Part shown: in pieces, positions 12,961-25,547 of the stretch
Layout: each line of letters opens with the position of its first letter
How positions within the stretch are numbered: position 1 is the stretch's first letter
From: Balanoglossus misakiensis
Taxonomy: Eukaryota > Hemichordata
Assembly: GCA_040954595.2 (NCBI GenBank)
Contig: CM082585.2
Location: forward strand, 5,642,001-5,706,000
Direction of reading: 5' to 3'
DNA: 64,000 bases
Position numbers and translations under genes: made by a program
Notes under the pieces: generated by a model
What the model was told of the DNA's origin: nothing
What the model saw: the letters and a program-made list of their open reading frames with translations, nothing else
The model's database searches: none

Positions 12961-13339
12961 GTGGGCCTTTCATCGTTTAACAGTAAACTAAACTTATCCT
13001 CTGTAATTAGTCCCAGATGATGCGCCCCCAGTGTCCAGAATCTACGGTTCATGGTTTAATGAACAGCGCCCCCAGTGTCCAGAATACAATAATCTCGCCC
13101 GTTCGTGAACTATACCTGCATGATACATGTAGGCGTCGGGCGGTAGTATAAATCTTGGAGAAATGTATTAAAATTAGTCATTTTCTTTAAAAATGTCATT
13201 TCACATGACGTTCTGTCGTAATTACAGCATCAACTACCTATACACTTTATGCGACCAGCATCCTGCTTTGCCTTTTCTTTTCCTGAAGTCATAAAGACTG
13301 AACTCTGCAGAGTGACTCTTTCATGATGGATGCAAAGAA

Positions 13340-13516
13340 ACATTCTCCGTACAGAGATTGTAGCTAACCTAGATAGGGGGACTGCCAGTCACACCCCCTA
13401 GCTAGATTAGAATTATCCAAGCTGAGATTGTAGCTAACCTAGATAGGGGGACTGCCAGTCACACCCCCTAGCTAGATTAGAATTATCCAAGCGCTACAAT
13501 CTATGTGCGGAGAATG
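13340..13516. mobile_element. Fold-back element with tandem hairpins and 8-bp target-site duplication
   Basis: The ends are CATTCTCCGTACAGAGATTG and CAATCTATGTGCGGAGAATG, near-perfect inverted repeats. GCAAAGAA occurs directly outside both ends (13332-13339 and 13517-13524). The interior is two tandem copies of an about 70-base unit, each a near-palindrome (CTAACCTAGATAGGGGG against CCCCCTAGCTAGATTAG around GACTGCCAGTC). An 8-bp duplication suggests a hAT-like MITE. Confidence 0.8.
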
Positions 13517-13883
13517 GCAAAGAACGTTGAGAGGGGAACAAAACTGACACAAAGACACAAATATATTTCAAAATGGATAATTTATCAAAACATAGAATGA
13601 TATACAAATCAGAAAAACTTAACACAAAACTGCCAAGCTTACGATGTTTACATTAGAGAGAAATGTAAGCTCATAGTTGATGTACGTCATTTCATATTCA
13701 GTATGGTCAATTTAATCTGTAATAATGCCATCTGCAAAGACATGTCAACATGATTCGTTTCATCTCAGAAATGTAAAGTTTTACCGGCTTTGCAAAAAAC
13801 TGCCGTATTACTGAATCATTTGTGAAATAATAAACTCTTGACTACATTAATGCTTTACACTCATGATTTCAGAATCCATTCAT

Positions 13884-13971
13884 GACACAGTCACTTGAAA
13901 ATGGCGCATTGTTTACATGCTGATCGCACGACCACCATGTAAACAACACACAATTTTCAAACGACTGTGAC
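13884..13971. mobile_element. Fold-back element with 36-base arms
   Basis: The arms 13884-13919 and 13936-13971 are imperfect inverted repeats sharing CACAGTC, TTGAAAAT and a perfect TTGTTTACATG / CATGTAAACAA core around a 16-base loop. The core also reads as two inverted forkhead-type sites. Confidence 0.55.
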
Positions 13972-15246
13972 TTTTACGGCAATAACATGTTGCCCTCGTA
14001 TCATGTTGAATTAATTTCTAGCTACAGTATCAAACAATTGGGTAATCCCATCTACATGAACTGTATTTTCCTTCAATTCAGCTCCATTTTGAAAATAGAT
14101 AAATATGTTGCCTAAGTCAGGTCTATCAGACGCCTAATCATGGGTGGAGCTTAATAGAAGGATTAAACAGTATGTTGAAAATGATACGATAGGATTAACT
14201 CTCAAAGTCATTGCCAAGCAAAGCCTGTAACAAGCTGACCAACCCTACGTACACTACAAAGTAAAGAAATCCACAGAATATGTCAAAAGTGTGAATCCTT
14301 TCGCAGCCAAGATTTTTTCCCGCCAAAAATGGCAAAGGAAATATTTTTCATTTTTACAAGATTTTCTAAAATAATAAAAATTAAAGTTTACAAGAATTTG
14401 TCTCTTATTAGAAATGTTGGTAGAATGTATTCCACTGATAAAAATTTTGGTTTATATTTACAAAATGGATTTCTCGGGCTATGGAATGTGACAAGATAAT
14501 CTTTCTGACAGTTCTGTTGTATCTCATACGTTTGCAAACAGGAAATTGTGTAGCAAAAAAATGAGGTCAGATTCAGGAATATTTATAAACAAGAAGAAGT
14601 CCAACATACATGTATATGTAAAAGAGGCAGTCTTTTTAATTTAAAAAAAAAATTAAGTGATTCGTATTGGTATCAAATTTATACATATTTTTCAGACAAA
14701 TATACAAATTTTGGCAACTGGATTCGTTTTTATTGACCACAATGATGTGCCATTTGTAAATTGTTTTCTAGCTCCTACCATAGCATATTTAAATCCCCTT
14801 TTTGCGTAAAATCGAATGATCTTCCCCATTTAAAAATGGTCTCACCCGAAGTGGAGAAATGCTCTGCAAAATGGAATCTTCAAAGGGCTAATTCCTACAA
14901 CCATTTTCATAAAGTTGCATCTTCTGCAAGACAGCTTCATGCTAGTCTTGATTTAGCGTACTATACAACTGAAAACATGTACGAAAATTTACAATCCTTG
15001 GGAATAAATTTGAGTTTACAAATGTGTGGCCACTATGGGTATCCTAAATGCATAGTTGTTCATTGTTAAATTTGTTTAGTTAGATAACCTGCTGCCATTT
15101 TTTTTTTCTCTTTCTTTTGCTAAAAAGCAGTTTTATACAGAAAAGAGTAGTTTCACAGATCGATGAACATGTAACAAGTTTATTCAAAACCTGTCAAAGC
15201 TGCTCTTTGGAAGAAGACAAGACTAAAAGACTCCTTTCAGAGTTGA
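13972..15246. other. Non-coding stretch between converging genes
   Basis: AT-rich DNA. One frame at 14761-15069 encodes 102 residues that I do not recognise and that lacks supporting signals. I see no gene here. Confidence 0.5.
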
Positions 15247-15449
15247 CCTTATAAGGTAAATTCTTCAACGAATCACATTCAGTTACTGCTTTTGTGTCAA
15301 TGACCATATATGGTCAACAGTGTCACTGAATCGACCATATATGGTCATCATTTTTTTTGGAAAAGCGCCCATATATGGTCAATGACATTGTTTATGCAAA
15401 TCTCCAAAGAAATGCAGACATTTGAATATGAAAAGATGACCATATAAGG
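15247..15449. promoter_or_regulatory. Cluster of five CArG-box (SRF/MADS-type) motifs
   Basis: Five matches to CC(A/T)6GG lie within about 200 bases: CCTTATAAGG 15247-15256, CCATATATGG 15304-15313, 15335-15344 and 15369-15378, and CCATATAAGG 15440-15449. Two of the middle three are extended to GACCATATATGGTC. CArG boxes are the known binding site of serum response factor. The cluster lies just beyond the stop codon of the CFAP97D2-like gene, so whether it is an enhancer or transcribed UTR sequence is open. Confidence 0.6.
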
Positions 15450-15477
15450 CAATATGCTGTTGGTGTTGTGATGTCTG

Positions 15478-15483
15478 TTTATT
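15478..15483 (-). terminator. AATAAA poly(A) signal overlapping the CFAP97D2-like stop codon
   Basis: On the minus strand the end reads GCTGAATAAACAG, so the TAA stop lies inside AATAAA. A further AATAAA on the same strand is at 15179-15184, which may be the one actually used. Confidence 0.4.
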
Positions 15484-18400
15484 CAGCTTCTGCCTGAGCG
15501 TCGTCGCCATCGTGTCCTTCCTTCAACTCAGTCCAGTCCTTGTCTTCGTCTTGATTTTCCTCCTTGCCCTTTTCCTCATTCTCTTTTTGCTTCTCTTTTT
15601 CCTCCCTCCTCTTCTGCTGTTTTTCTTTCTGTAAAGAATAAAAATAACAGGCACATCACAACTCTTGCTTTTTAATTCATGCTAGGGGGTCAAATCACAT
15701 CATAATATGTGTAATTGCAGTCAACAGCTCACTGTAATAAAAGTAAATAAATATATATTCACTGTATTTCATGACTTCCTTTGATAAAAAAAATCAGTCT
15801 CTGTACATACAATACAGAACTCCTACACTTTTCACACATTTTGGTATTTTTTCTGTTTATAAACATCCAAATATTACATAAATCTGCCATCTTGAACTGT
15901 GTCGACCATATGAGATTTTTATCACTCGCCTAGGTAGCAAAAACTTATTTAAGGTAGTGAGAATTCAGCACAGGCAACACCAGACACGCGTATCACTACA
16001 GTGTATCCACAATTTCCCGATCCCCAAGATATTTGTTTCTTCCACCTACCCTCTGTTTTTCCTTGTCTTGCTGGATCAGTTCCCACCAGTTTCTGGGATA
16101 CCGGGCGATGTTGTCCATGAACTGTTCGTTGTCGTCCCATTCCTGCTGCCATTTGAGGTGATTATATTCCGGTTCCCTGGCCATGATCCTCTTGAGGATT
16201 TCCTGGTTTTCCTTGGTCACTCTCAGCAGTTCTCGTTGTCTCTTTTCACGATTCAAACTAGAGGGGGGGGGGGGGGGGGGGGCGAAATCAAATAATAATT
16301 TTAAGTGAAAAAATGCAAGAACGACATTTGTTTGTGTGTGTGTGTGTGTGTGATACAACAATTACATGACTGTGATTATTGACATAATTTGCAATAATTG
16401 CACTTTATTGTCAAGAAGCAAAAATATCTAAATGCGTAAATGAAACAAATCAATATTTTTCCTTTTTATTCTGTTTTTCAGCTATGATTCTTGGTTGGGC
16501 CTGTCAGCCACCCAAAAGAAAAGAGCTGGGAACTATTCAACAACAAAGAATCTAAAAACATGTAAATATACCTCTTGTAGTCGTAGACATTTCTGTTGTC
16601 GACTCTACCGCGCGTTCTCATAATGATTGACATTTTCTCCAGCAGAATTCGGTTATCACGTTCTATCGTTGCCAATCTCTCTTCCTCCAGCTGCAAGGAA
16701 ATCAAACAAACCAATAATTAATTGTATGTAACGTATGCTGTGATTGGTCTCTCTAATATCAAATATGGTCAATCAACCAATTGAACTGTTTGATGTATCT
16801 CTGTTGCCAGTGGTAACCAGCACAAACACTACCCTTTGAAAATTGATATCATACATGATTTTTTCATTAACTGTTAGTTCCCCAAGTAACAATTTCCTCT
16901 TTGTTACGGTCCACGCACATCTTCATTAAATTTTAATCGTCAATTGATAGAATTTCTGAAAGACGTTAAGCAGTGTACAAAAAACAAAAGCAAACATTAA
17001 CATTTGATTGGAAATTTGAGTAGTGTGAGATAAATTTCAAAAGCACACATAGTTCCAAATTTCACAATTTTTATTTTATTTTCCTAGAGTCAATTAGACA
17101 GTCACATACAGTACATTTGAAACTGTGCACAATGTCTATCTGTTTGGAAATACTGGAATTTTCTGTCAGCGTACAAATATTAAAAAAACCTACAATCACA
17201 AATTAATGAAATACTATTACTAATAATGAGATGTGTAGAGAGCTGGGTTGCTACTATGATATAATGTTATCATTGCTTAGAAAATTAATTCTTCTCATTA
17301 ATCACCTTTCTCTAATTTATAATTAGCTGCATAAAACGTTGAACGCACAGGAAAAAATGCTGAAATTTTTTAAGAAGGAAGTTACTGAACATTTCAATTC
17401 TAGATACCATGGAATGTTCTCTGGCCAGCCTTTCTTTCTAAACAACACCGGCAAGCCCAGAAAACTCCACTAAAACGATTGTGTAATCATGGCAACATCT
17501 GCTTTCCCTTGTAAGTATTTGATACAATATTATCATTTTTCATGATCATACACTCGCCACATATAAAACACACCACCATTAAATTGCAGATTTCAAGTGA
17601 CATTTAAAACCCAGGTTTGACTTTTCTATTATTAGACAATAATCAGATTCTTCGAGACACCGGCTTAATAATTAATTGGGGTTGGTTGTCATGGTAACCA
17701 AGGTATGACCGAGCGTCGCCGAATCACCACAAAGGAAGAATGGTGGCCAAGAATCTTTTAACTGTCATATTTCATTTGGGGTAATGTGACCAAATGTGTA
17801 CATAGGACAATTAATCAAAGCCAATCATAGCCTTCCTGCGTACTACAATGTACTAGTATAACAGTGATTCAGTTTGACTGTGATGTTTTTTTTTTTCACT
17901 GTCGGGCGCACTCAGGTTTCAAGTTACGCACACACTGCAAAGTACGCAATCAGTATACATCTGATTTAAAATCTCCTGGTGATCAATCACCGTGGCAACC
18001 CCATTCCCGATTTTTTTTTTCCTTCTTCGATACAGTGAATTCCAAACGTTCTGTTCTCAAAGCCAGAGTACTATAAACCTCTCCCCACTTCTCCAGCTTT
18101 GCACAGCAAAAGAATTCATCCACATGGCCGCTATAATAAATTCTCAAGGGATTCTAATTGCCTGTTATCGCAGTAATGGCTCGTGCAGTTCAGGTCTTTG
18201 TACATTTCACCTACACAGTAGCTAACATTTTACGAAAAAAAGACACACACACACACACAGGCGCCAGGCAAAGAAAAGAAAGGCAATTTTCAATTTCCAA
18301 TTCCCAAGACCGTTCACACCTAGTACATGTACAGTATTTTACTCATATCCCATTTCCTTGCTCGGCCGTTAAAATATGTGTCAGTCCCGTGGGGAGTTTG

Positions 18401-21400
18401 ACAGAAGCAATCAAAATGTGAAAATGCGACACAAATTGTTCTGGGGGAACAGCATAGTATTCGTAAATTGATATTTCCTAAAGTGAGCACGTCGACAACT
18501 TAACATAAACCGTTTCATTTCTGACACAATTTATGAAATGAAAAAAATATCCTTAGCGCAGTCACATGAACTGGCAATTTTAAGACTATGAAAGGACACC
18601 TGAGCAAATACATTTCCGCCAGTTTATTGATAATCTAAACAGACACCTGGCACAAATGCTAAGAAAACATTTGTTTCTGATCTATAAAAATAATGGCTTT
18701 GTGATAAAAGTTCCCCAATCGATTATGTATCACCTGTAATGTCCAATAAAATGACTGCAGACACATTTCTAAACTCATGCAAAGAATATAATCTTGGGAG
18801 ATATTTGTGACTCTCCAACCTACAGCCAAGACAGCAAATTTCAGGCCAGGTCCGAGATGAAATAGTATTTGAAATTCTGAAAAAATGCTAGCAAAACATT
18901 ATCAGTTATACAATGTGCTGACTGTGGTAGGTAATATATTATATTACAATTAATTTAACTAGTTTACGGGGTAAATATAAAAATCTGATAATTTATCAGT
19001 GAAAAAAATGATTTCTTATGCTCTAAATCCTTTAATGTAACCTTGAGATTGAAAGCAGGGACATGTTTACAATTTGTTATTCAGTATTTGGTTGGCTAAT
19101 CTCGTCTGATTTAAATTCAAATTGTCATTCAAATAATGGTTATTTGCAACTATAGGCTGATCAGCACAGGACCGAACATAATTATAAACACCACAATATC
19201 GTGTTGTTCTTTACACGCTGTTTTAAAAATCAAATTAAGAGTTCGTCCGAGCAGATCAGTCTGTGAACACACTATCTGATCACATTACACGAGATTGATC
19301 CGTTTTTCTTCATCTGACCTTTCTACGACTTCTTATATAAAAGATGACACAGCGTGACAAATGTTTGAAATGTATTCGAGTCAATGGCACGTTGCCATGG
19401 CAACATCCTTCCACATATGAAAACAATGAATATATTTTTTCTCATTGTGTAGGTGAAATATCTGTGCTTGGCGGCCAGTTTCAGTAGAATCTTATTTTTT
19501 TCATTCCACCTGGAATGTGATAAAATTTTAGTAGAATCTAATTTTTTTCATGCCACCTGGAATGTGGTAAAATTTCAGAAAACGTGGAACATGTATTTAA
19601 TACATGTTTTCACTTATAAATGTTGGTATTACCCTCATTTATGGGTGTTTTCAGTGATCGCGACACTGAGATATGGGGGTGACTGGGTTACAGTCAGTGC
19701 ATGTGACCTATCACCTTCCCTGCAAACAAACAACCCCAATCAGAATTGCTGTCGGAGTAGCCTGGCTCTGAAAATTTCATTTTCCCAGTTCTTTATACCA
19801 CATACTTCCATGAAAACAATACCACTGAGTCTGATCATGCATTAGAATGTATTGTGTGTGTTTACATGAACATGCTCATGCAATCCTGGAAAAAAATCAT
19901 CACAGAATTCAGTCTTTGCACAGAAACCTTGTTTATTTGGACAGCACATAGAAACAAGTGTACTTAGAAGCACTGCAGTGCTATTGTGAAAACCACAGTA
20001 ATTTAGACAGTGGAACTGACTCAACATTGTATGTCTAACTGACTGTGACTATATACTGGATGCCCTTTGTGAACTGCCAAATGAATGACAATTACAGGAG
20101 CTGAATTGGAACACACATGTTACGTGTTCATTTCGTTGTGACAATGAAATGGACATGGACTGCTGATCAGGACTGAATAGTGAACCCAGCAATGCACTGA
20201 ATGCACCAAAAATTTCGCTTGAAAGAGCTCACAGCATTTACATACATGTACACCAACACGTTGCCCATTTCTTGGTGTAAGGTTTCAATCGAGTTGCATT
20301 TGGTGCTTATTTCATGAAACTGTAGATTTTGAAATGGCAAGCACAGGGAGGTTGGTATGAATCTGCCTGTCTTTGTCAACAGAAATTTAAACACCCCCAT
20401 TTTCAGAGGAAATCGTGTTGGCTAAATGAGTCTATAAACCTTCCACAGAGGCAAATGGGGGTGGAAGGGTGGGTCCCGTGAAGGAGGGGGGGGGGGGGGG
20501 CTGAAATTGTTGAGCAGAAACAGGTTTTCAGTTTGGATATGTCTTACTGTATAAAAATAAAAACCAAATAAACACAGATCACTGCTACTATAGCGTGTAA
20601 ACAGAAAACAATTTCCGACTCGCTTTGTTCAAATCTGTTGAAAGACTTTCCAATGCTCAGGACTTACCTGTAGTTTTTTAAGTTTTAAGTGCAGATGTAC
20701 ATATGTCTTAGGTGCCTTTGTGTCAACCATAGGCTGGGCTTCTTTCACCTAAGAAATGAGAAATACAAAATAATTAAACTCTAAAGACCTCAACAAAAAT
20801 ACAGATTTGCATCCAATTTTAACAAACAGCCCCAGACAAAAAAGGTATTTTCGCAAGCTCTCTTGGTTATATTTTCGTAAGTTTCTCTTTAGCCAATTAA
20901 TGCTTCCTTTCAGCGATTTTATTAAAATCTTAATAAAACGTGACCTGTGAAATGCCAAGCACAATTACAGGTGTTGCAAACCCAAGCGACGGAAATGGTC
21001 GAACGCTATGTTCATTTCTTTTCAATAATGACTCAATTGTTTGGCTGGTTAAATCTAAAATTTATATCAAATATGCCTTCCGCCGCTGGTTGTCGTGTAA
21101 ATGTCGACAAACATTTCTCAACACCTTGGAATGAAAACAATTCAGTTCACAGTTCTCCCAGGGCAGTTCAGTGCTGTAGTGAGTTCCACCATGTTGTCTT
21201 AAAGTTGGATGGAATTGGTTGCTACATATCATAGTATTGTTTTAAAAATATTAAATCGGTCACTATAGGGATTACATTGAGTGATAGTGAAAGTGATGGT
21301 GAGTGATGGTGTATATACATATATGTATTTAATATACATGTACGTATATCGTCAAATTAACCAAAAATGTTATTACAATTTACATGGCCTGTGTCGTTTG

Positions 21401-22005
21401 TCTAATTTCTTTGACAACAAATGCCATTATAAACACCGATAAACAGTGCAGACCACAATGGTGAGGTCGATTGGGCTTTTGCGGAACCTAGCTTGAATAA
21501 TTGTCAAATGCCGATGAATTTCGGATAAATTCAGCGGCGAGATGATATTGTTTTGGACAGTGTGAACATCGAGATCGCTCAACAACACCATGCACCACGC
21601 CATATTGAAAGCGAAGAACGGAATGAACATTGAACATTTAAAAACCGAGCCCACTCCCATGTCAAACAGTTCAGTCGTTGTCTTTTTACAGTTCGCCAGG
21701 AAGACCGATCCTCGATTCCGAAATCAGTAACGACGCCAACACCGAAACCAGTGAATTGCGAGGATTTTCAAGGGTGTCTCTGGTATTTAATATTTCCGGC
21801 TTCTGGTTAATTACTTGCGAAGCCATGCGTTCGCATAGCGACGCGTGTGTGTCGGGCGTCGCGCGTTGTTTGTTGATGTTCAACCACTAAGCATGATTGA
21901 GCAATTACTCACCTTCTGCCGATGTTCATCGTAGTATTTCCGATCCCACCTCTCTTGGAGGATCCTACTTTGGCAGGGAAGGATTGACTGGTAAGCACGG
22001 TGCAT
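15479..22005 (-). CDS. CFAP97D2: CFAP97 domain-containing protein, CFAP97D2-like (ciliary/axonemal)
   Basis: Five minus-strand exons join in frame into 216 residues: 21913-22005, 20668-20748, 16572-16690, 16050-16257, 15479-15628. The start MHRAYQ and the following RWDRKYYDEHRQK resemble vertebrate CFAP97D2. VDTKAP, LEEERLATIERDNRILL and the SLNREKRQRELLRVTKEN stretch form the conserved CFAP97 (hemingway-like) coiled-coil region at roughly residues 40-140. The last exon is a Lys/Glu-rich tail. The family is linked to sperm flagella and motile cilia. Intron 2 contains a perfect RFX X-box (19391-19404) and a second at 17685-17698, which fits a ciliary gene. The acceptor of exon 4 follows a 20-base pure poly-C tract, and the stop codon overlaps an AATAAA signal. 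CFAP97D1 is the alternative name; the N terminus favours D2. Confidence 0.85.
15888..15955. repeat. Dispersed repeat, copy 1
   Basis: GCCATCTTGAACTGTGTCGA, then CCATATGAGATTT and ATCACTCGCCTAGGTAGCAA, recur with changes at 50877-50936. The last part, CCTAGGTAGCAAAAAC, recurs at 58526-58541. It lies in intron 4 of the CFAP97D2-like gene. Confidence 0.6.
17685..17698. promoter_or_regulatory. RFX X-box-like site
   Basis: GTTGTCATGGTAAC fits the X-box pattern (GTNNYC-AT-RGNAAC) bound by RFX factors that control ciliary genes. It lies in intron 2 of the CFAP97D2-like gene. Confidence 0.5.
19391..19404. promoter_or_regulatory. Perfect palindromic RFX X-box
   Basis: GTTGCCATGGCAAC is the ideal symmetrical X-box. 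A perfect 14-mer is very unlikely by chance in 64 kb. It sits in intron 2 of the ciliary CFAP97D2-like gene, about 2.6 kb inside the start codon. Confidence 0.65.
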
Positions 22006-24212
22006 CTTTCAGTGGAAACTTCCGTAGAAATGCGCCCCAAAACGGTAAATCTTGACGTAACGACACCGTCCGTCTTTCTGCTTTCTTTACGTTGTCAATT
22101 ACGAGCAGCTGGAAGCGCGCATAATCGGCGATTGACCCGGTTTGTTTGATCATGTGACTTTTATCACCATGACGATCAAAGCGCGTCGAGTGATTCCATT
22201 ATTTCAATGTGGGGGAGGGGAGAAAGTCAGACAATGGTACACGTATCAAAAATCACAATGGAATTTGGTTGTTTGTCAATATGATATTATGAAAATGTTA
22301 CATAGACGTGATGTGTGGCTGTGTATTATGCGCCCTTTAAAATGTTAAAGTTCTGTAGGATATTATTAGGGTGCACCCCTTCAGAAATAGTTGCCGTACA
22401 ACTTACCAGACTGATGCAAGGGGGCGCACTCCATGGTAAAAACTTTCAGCAAGCCAGCATGGAACGCCGCAGAAACTGAAGTGAAATGCTTTACTGCAAT
22501 ACAAATGTACGAGTAAAGAATTTCAGATCTCTTCAGGAGCACCAATTCAAAACAAGGAGATATATATGAGGAAATTTGTGTCATTGTTCGTTACAAAAGA
22601 AACTGGATGAATTTGTGATTTTCGGAACATAACATGATTTTCGTCAGTTATGTTAACTTCCTTTCAAGTTCACATAAAGTGTTTTTTTTTTCTTCCCAGC
22701 TTAGCTACGTTGTTCACCAACAACGGAATTTGAATTCCTGAAAGGCGGGAATTGTTCACATCCATAAGCAAATGCACCCTTTGCCCGATCTATTTTGCAT
22801 AATTCCATCTAGAACATAAATGTTATGTGTTTGACCTTCTGCAGCGTCAGTCATGGATATCTCCGTGTATGGTTTTCTTTCGTTTGGACGAAGGTAATGC
22901 GAAAACTCTCATTGCGACGGTGGGGGCGCGATTTCGATGGCTCCCGCATGCAGCATCAAAACACTGTAAGAATCTGTATTTGAACGATGTGTATTTTGCA
23001 CAAAGTGGCGATGAGAAAAAAATTAACCGTTGACATGTAACGTTATCCCAATAAATTTAGCGCGGATTGGAGTGAGAACCTAGGAGGCATAACAATTTTC
23101 GGGTTACCGGTATTTAATTTCCAGTTGCACGACTTTCGGTATGTTGGCTTTTTTCAACTACTGCTTCAGCAATTTTTTATTCGATTGCCAGTCCACCTTT
23201 TTATCTTCAAGGCATTGCGGAAGATTTTTCCCCTCAGCACCATGATCTCGCCTGCCAACGATTTCCACCCCCTAAAAAATTAAAACTCCACCCATCACCT
23301 CAGAAATCGAGTGGTTCTCCCCTTACCGCGTCATGATTCACCCAGATTCAGGATTTCAACGACACCAGGAAATATAGTGGTGTTTGGGACTTTGGGTCCG
23401 ATCGCAGACATCTACTTCAGTCAGTTATTTGACGTAGATGGTTCCGAAAGTGAATGCGTGTGTGCGTGCGCGCGCGCGTGTGTGTGTGCTACTTTTTTAA
23501 TAAACAAGAGCACGTGCGATTGCGACGACCCCCGACTACTCGTGATGCGGTGCTCCCGTGTCAAGGCTGCTGACGCTGTACGGCGAGGATTTACAAAAGC
23601 TTGTACACATGTACTGAGGTTTCCGTATCAGAGTCGGGAGAGGCTGACATATGTATCACATGTAACTACATGTGCACCGTCTGTTGATAAAAGTCAAGGT
23701 TGGTGGTGGTAAGCTGTGTCCGGGCTATCAGTCCCCGCGCCCCGAAGCCCTATCTAGCATTTATCGATGACTGAACAAGGCCGCACGTATCTCTCTCTTT
23801 GAATTTCCTCGCTGTTGCGGTTGTTCGAACAAGAAAAAAATGTCCCATGGAGTTTACATTGTAGTTTGCACAGTCATGTCATTGAAGATCTGCGCAGGCC
23901 GAGATATTTAACTATAACTTGACCTCGCAGAAATTACAATGCGCATGTTTTCCTTGCCCACGGTGACGTCATACTTCGTAGAACCCGTTTATAGTGAACA
24001 TTTCAACAGGACATTCCATAACTGACTTTACCGTGACTGTCAGTTTTCTGCACGTCCACTACCCTATTTACAAATTTGCACCATTAACATTTCCATTGTT
24101 CAATTTTCACACCCAACCCTTCTTTTGTTTTCTGATGCACCTGGTCCTGCACATATTTTCTACTTTGAATACCCCACGATTCTCTGTTTCTTTGTTCATT
24201 CCACGTGTGCAT

Positions 24213-24241
24213 CTGATGAAGGGGACTACATGTTCCCGAAA
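24213..24241 (+). ncRNA. Hammerhead-ribozyme-like core (degenerate)
   Basis: CTGATGA, a six-pair stem (GGGGAC with GTTCCC around TACAT), then GAAA gives the order of a hammerhead catalytic core. Deviations are an extra A before the stem and no clear stems I or III. Such degenerate motifs are known from Penelope-like retroelements, but I see no reverse transcriptase nearby. Confidence 0.25.
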
Positions 24242-25547
24242 GCTCATGCTGTAGTTTCAACTCGTTGATCACAGAGTGCTACATAACTTTAATTCATATT
24301 GTACTGAAGATCAACACGGCAATACTCCTATTCATAGAACAGGATTCCCGTGAAAATTTATTTTTAATAACAACATTTGAACAGAGAAGGGGGACACCAG
24401 ATCCCAAAGTAAATGAGGGAAAGGAGGGAGGGGGGAGGCGCACAACTAGAGCGGGTTTTGAGCCAATGACGTCACAGTATGCACGACAACTTGAAAGCCT
24501 ACAGAATACCAAATTTATCGACATTTTGGAATTATATACGCGAGAAGAAACTGGTCTAAATGCTGACGACAAATTAAACTAAAATGCAACAGACATGTGG
24601 AGTGACCGCGTTATTTTTCATAGCCTCCGAAAACCAGTTCACACTAGTGCAAGGTATGACGATGATTTATGTTAATTGGGAAATGTTGATTGACAGCTTT
24701 CTTTTGTTATAGATAAGAGCGACCTGGATTGCGTGCGTAATTTATTAAACGACCTAGTTTTGTTTTAAAGACACGGTCACTTTTGTGGAGTGACTGTCAC
24801 AAATTTATCAAAGTACGGTCAGTTCTTGCCTATCTCAATAGTTATGACGTCACAAGAAGTTAAGTTGTGTGTATGGGGGGGGGGGCAGAAAATGCCGGAA
24901 TTTGTATCGTTTTTTTTCTTCTTCAAATAATAAGCGATTCCCCTGTAGAATGTCGTGAATTATGGGCTGTGATTTAACATGGGAATCAGGGCTAAATGGA
25001 TATCCACGCGAGTGTCATGTCTCCCTTCGAAGGGTAGAACACGTTCTCGGGTGATGCCGGGTGTGTTGGGTGATGATGGTTGATGAAGAGACGGGGGAAC
25101 ACGTGTGGAGTGTAGATTTAAACGCCGATGACTTTATTTAGAAAGGCCAGCCTTGGACATACAGGACAAGCCTAGCCTGCAGTCCCGGTAGGACCAGCGG
25201 AACGACCGCACTCCAAAAATCTCGAACTGAACTAACTTAAATCCCCCAGATACAGAATCATTTTAAAACATATCAAACTGCCCGCGTGGGGTCTGTACAA
25301 AAAAACTATTGTTCTTCGCCCAAGCTGTGAACAAGACAAAGACAACGAACGCGCATGCTACATGTTTGCATGTTAAAAATTAAAATGCAAAAAATATTCT
25401 TATCGCTTTTATTCGACATTGGTACGACTGTTAATATTAATGTGGAGTTGTCAATTTTAATCCCCTTCTCCCAGATTTTGTGACATAGGAATGTTTCTAT
25501 CCAATTTTCTTCCAGCTCACACAACTTATAATGTTGCTAAACCCTGA

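Noticed and set aside
13022-13085. Repeated GCGCCCCCAGTGTCCAGAAT as paired CTCF sites
   Set aside because: Only the GGGGGCGC part fits the CTCF core; the rest mismatches. Probably a local duplication.
13368-13500. Two tandem about 70-base units as a CRISPR-like array
   Set aside because: Units are contiguous without spacers and lie inside a transposon-like structure in an animal genome.
14761-15069. 102-residue plus-strand frame
   Set aside because: Not recognised, AT-rich, and no flanking gene signals.
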